From: Pleurotus ostreatus/Saccharomyces cerevisiae fusant
Lineage: Eukaryota > Opisthokonta
Assembly: GCA_024196135.1 (NCBI GenBank)
Contig: JAMQCK010000055.1
Coordinates: forward strand, 1-64,000
Direction: 5' to 3'
DNA length: 64,000 nucleotides
Below the pieces are notes generated by a model. The model saw only the letters and a program-made list of their open reading frames with translations, was not told the origin of the DNA and did not search any database. Positions within the stretch are counted from its first letter, which is position 1. Each line of letters opens with the position of its first letter. Position numbers and translations under genes: made by a program. Positions 63,180-64,000 of the stretch are shown piece by piece.

Positions 63180-63649
63180 TCAGTGCTTGATGCCCTTCTC
63201 CTTCAACCTCAACTCGTCCTCCGCCTGCAGCTCCGCGTCGATCTGTGCGCCGCGGCTCGGCTCGTTGCCGTGGTCCTGCGCGGGCTTCAAGGGATCCGTG
63301 ATGGTGTGGGGTGATGGGGAGTCCTGCTTCTCGGCGGCGGCGAGGCGGTTGGCGATGGAGCGTTCGTCTCTGGGGGAGGGGGTCAGCAAGAGGTTCGTGA
63401 AGGGAGAGAGGAGGGAATGAATCATGGGAGGAAGGCAAAAGAAGACGTAGGGCGAGAAAGGTCGGATTCCAAGGGAGTGGAAATGACGCGAAGAAGAAAA
63501 GATACTCACTTCGAGTCCAGGACATCATGCGAATTGGGCACACCTTCCTCGTATGCTGGGCGATCGTGCACCGAACCCTTCGGGTTGCGCTGGTCACCGT
63601 CGTTGTAGACCTGCGAGTTGCCAACGTTCGACTGCATAGCTCCAGACAT
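63180..63649 (-). CDS. Small hydrophilic protein, 109 residues
   Basis: I recognise the general type but not a named family. Two exons (63510-63649, 63180-63369) with a 140-nt intron. The protein is very polar: MSGAMQSNVGNSQVYNDGDQ, then RNPKGSVHDRPAYEEGVPNS, ERSIANRLAAAEKQDS and ending in ELRLKEKGIKH. There is no signal peptide, hydrophobic segment or Cys. This composition resembles LEA-like or stress-induced fungal proteins, which is only a compositional analogy. A TATA box about 100 nt upstream suggests regulated, strong expression. Confidence 0.72.
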
Positions 63650-63746
63650 GGTGGATGTGAGTTGGCGAGTGTGGGGATGAGGTGGTGGCTGTATACGGGT
63701 GTTCGTGTGGTGGCGAAGAGTGAGGAAGCACGCTCAGAGGTTTCGC

Positions 63747-63754
63747 CTTATATA
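63747..63754 (-). promoter_or_regulatory. TATA box (TATATAAG on the minus strand)
   Basis: Perfect TATA element about 98 nt upstream of the start of the small protein gene. Confidence 0.6.
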
Positions 63755-64000
63755 CGAGCTCGACGCGTCCCCGCCAGGGTGACATAGAGGTGACATCCGG
63801 GGTGATGTCATGTCAGTAGCCGCCGTCGTGGAGTGCGAGGTCGTATCCGCGGCGTCGCCGAGGAACGTGGCCCGAGAGCGGCGGTTTTCGGCCTGCACGA
63901 GCAAGGGAAGAGATATCCTCACGAAAAGTAGAGGAGCTTTCATTGCATTTAAAGGCAGTAGGAAACCAGAGCGAGGAAGGTCGAAACCGCTGATTCTGAG
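63755..64000. other. Window end, promoter flank
   Basis: Contains imperfect GTGACAT/GTGATGTCA repeats near 63779-63812. No gene. Confidence 0.4.

Overview
The window is nuclear DNA of a filamentous basidiomycete, most likely an Agaricomycete. The genes are broken by many short GT-AG introns of about 50-80 nt and code for typical fungal families: a Zn2Cys6 factor, a GPI-type chitin deacetylase, a Gcn4-type bZIP, an Msn2/4-type zinc finger and an RNAi-type RNA-dependent RNA polymerase. There is no operon structure. I saw no CRISPR array, phage or intact transposon. The species cannot be named from the sequence alone.

Left part (0-25.8 kb), mainly housekeeping and regulation: RIB7 riboflavin reductase, a GRAM/VASt lipid-transfer protein, a homeobox factor (minus strand), a chitin deacetylase-like protein, a 640-residue orphan, an F-box protein (minus), an F-box-like/LRR protein (paralog 1, minus), a metaxin/Sam37-like subunit (minus), an MFS transporter (minus), a Zn2Cys6 factor (minus) and COX6.

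Middle (25.8-38 kb): a long gene-poor stretch with several TGACTCA motifs leads into a Gcn4-like bZIP gene. It is followed by a leucyl aminopeptidase (M17), a DUF2235 alpha/beta-hydrolase and a two-finger C2H2 protein.

Right part (38-57 kb) is the accessory region. It holds five more copies of the F-box-like family, a decayed fragment of the MFS gene, two paralogous secreted GPI-type alpha/beta-hydrolases, three intron-containing tRNA genes (one Arg-TCG, two Gln-CTG in opposite orientation around hydrolase 2), minisatellites inside greatly enlarged introns, and a duplicated 3' end of hydrolase 2. This region is being reshaped by local duplication.

Right end (57-64 kb): a divergent RNA-dependent RNA polymerase whose catalytic DxDGD motif is carried on a 12-nt microexon, then a small hydrophilic protein with a TATA box. 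I consider the split catalytic motif, the F-box-like expansion and the hydrolase/tRNA duplication block the most interesting items. No clearly new multi-gene system is demonstrable from sequence alone.
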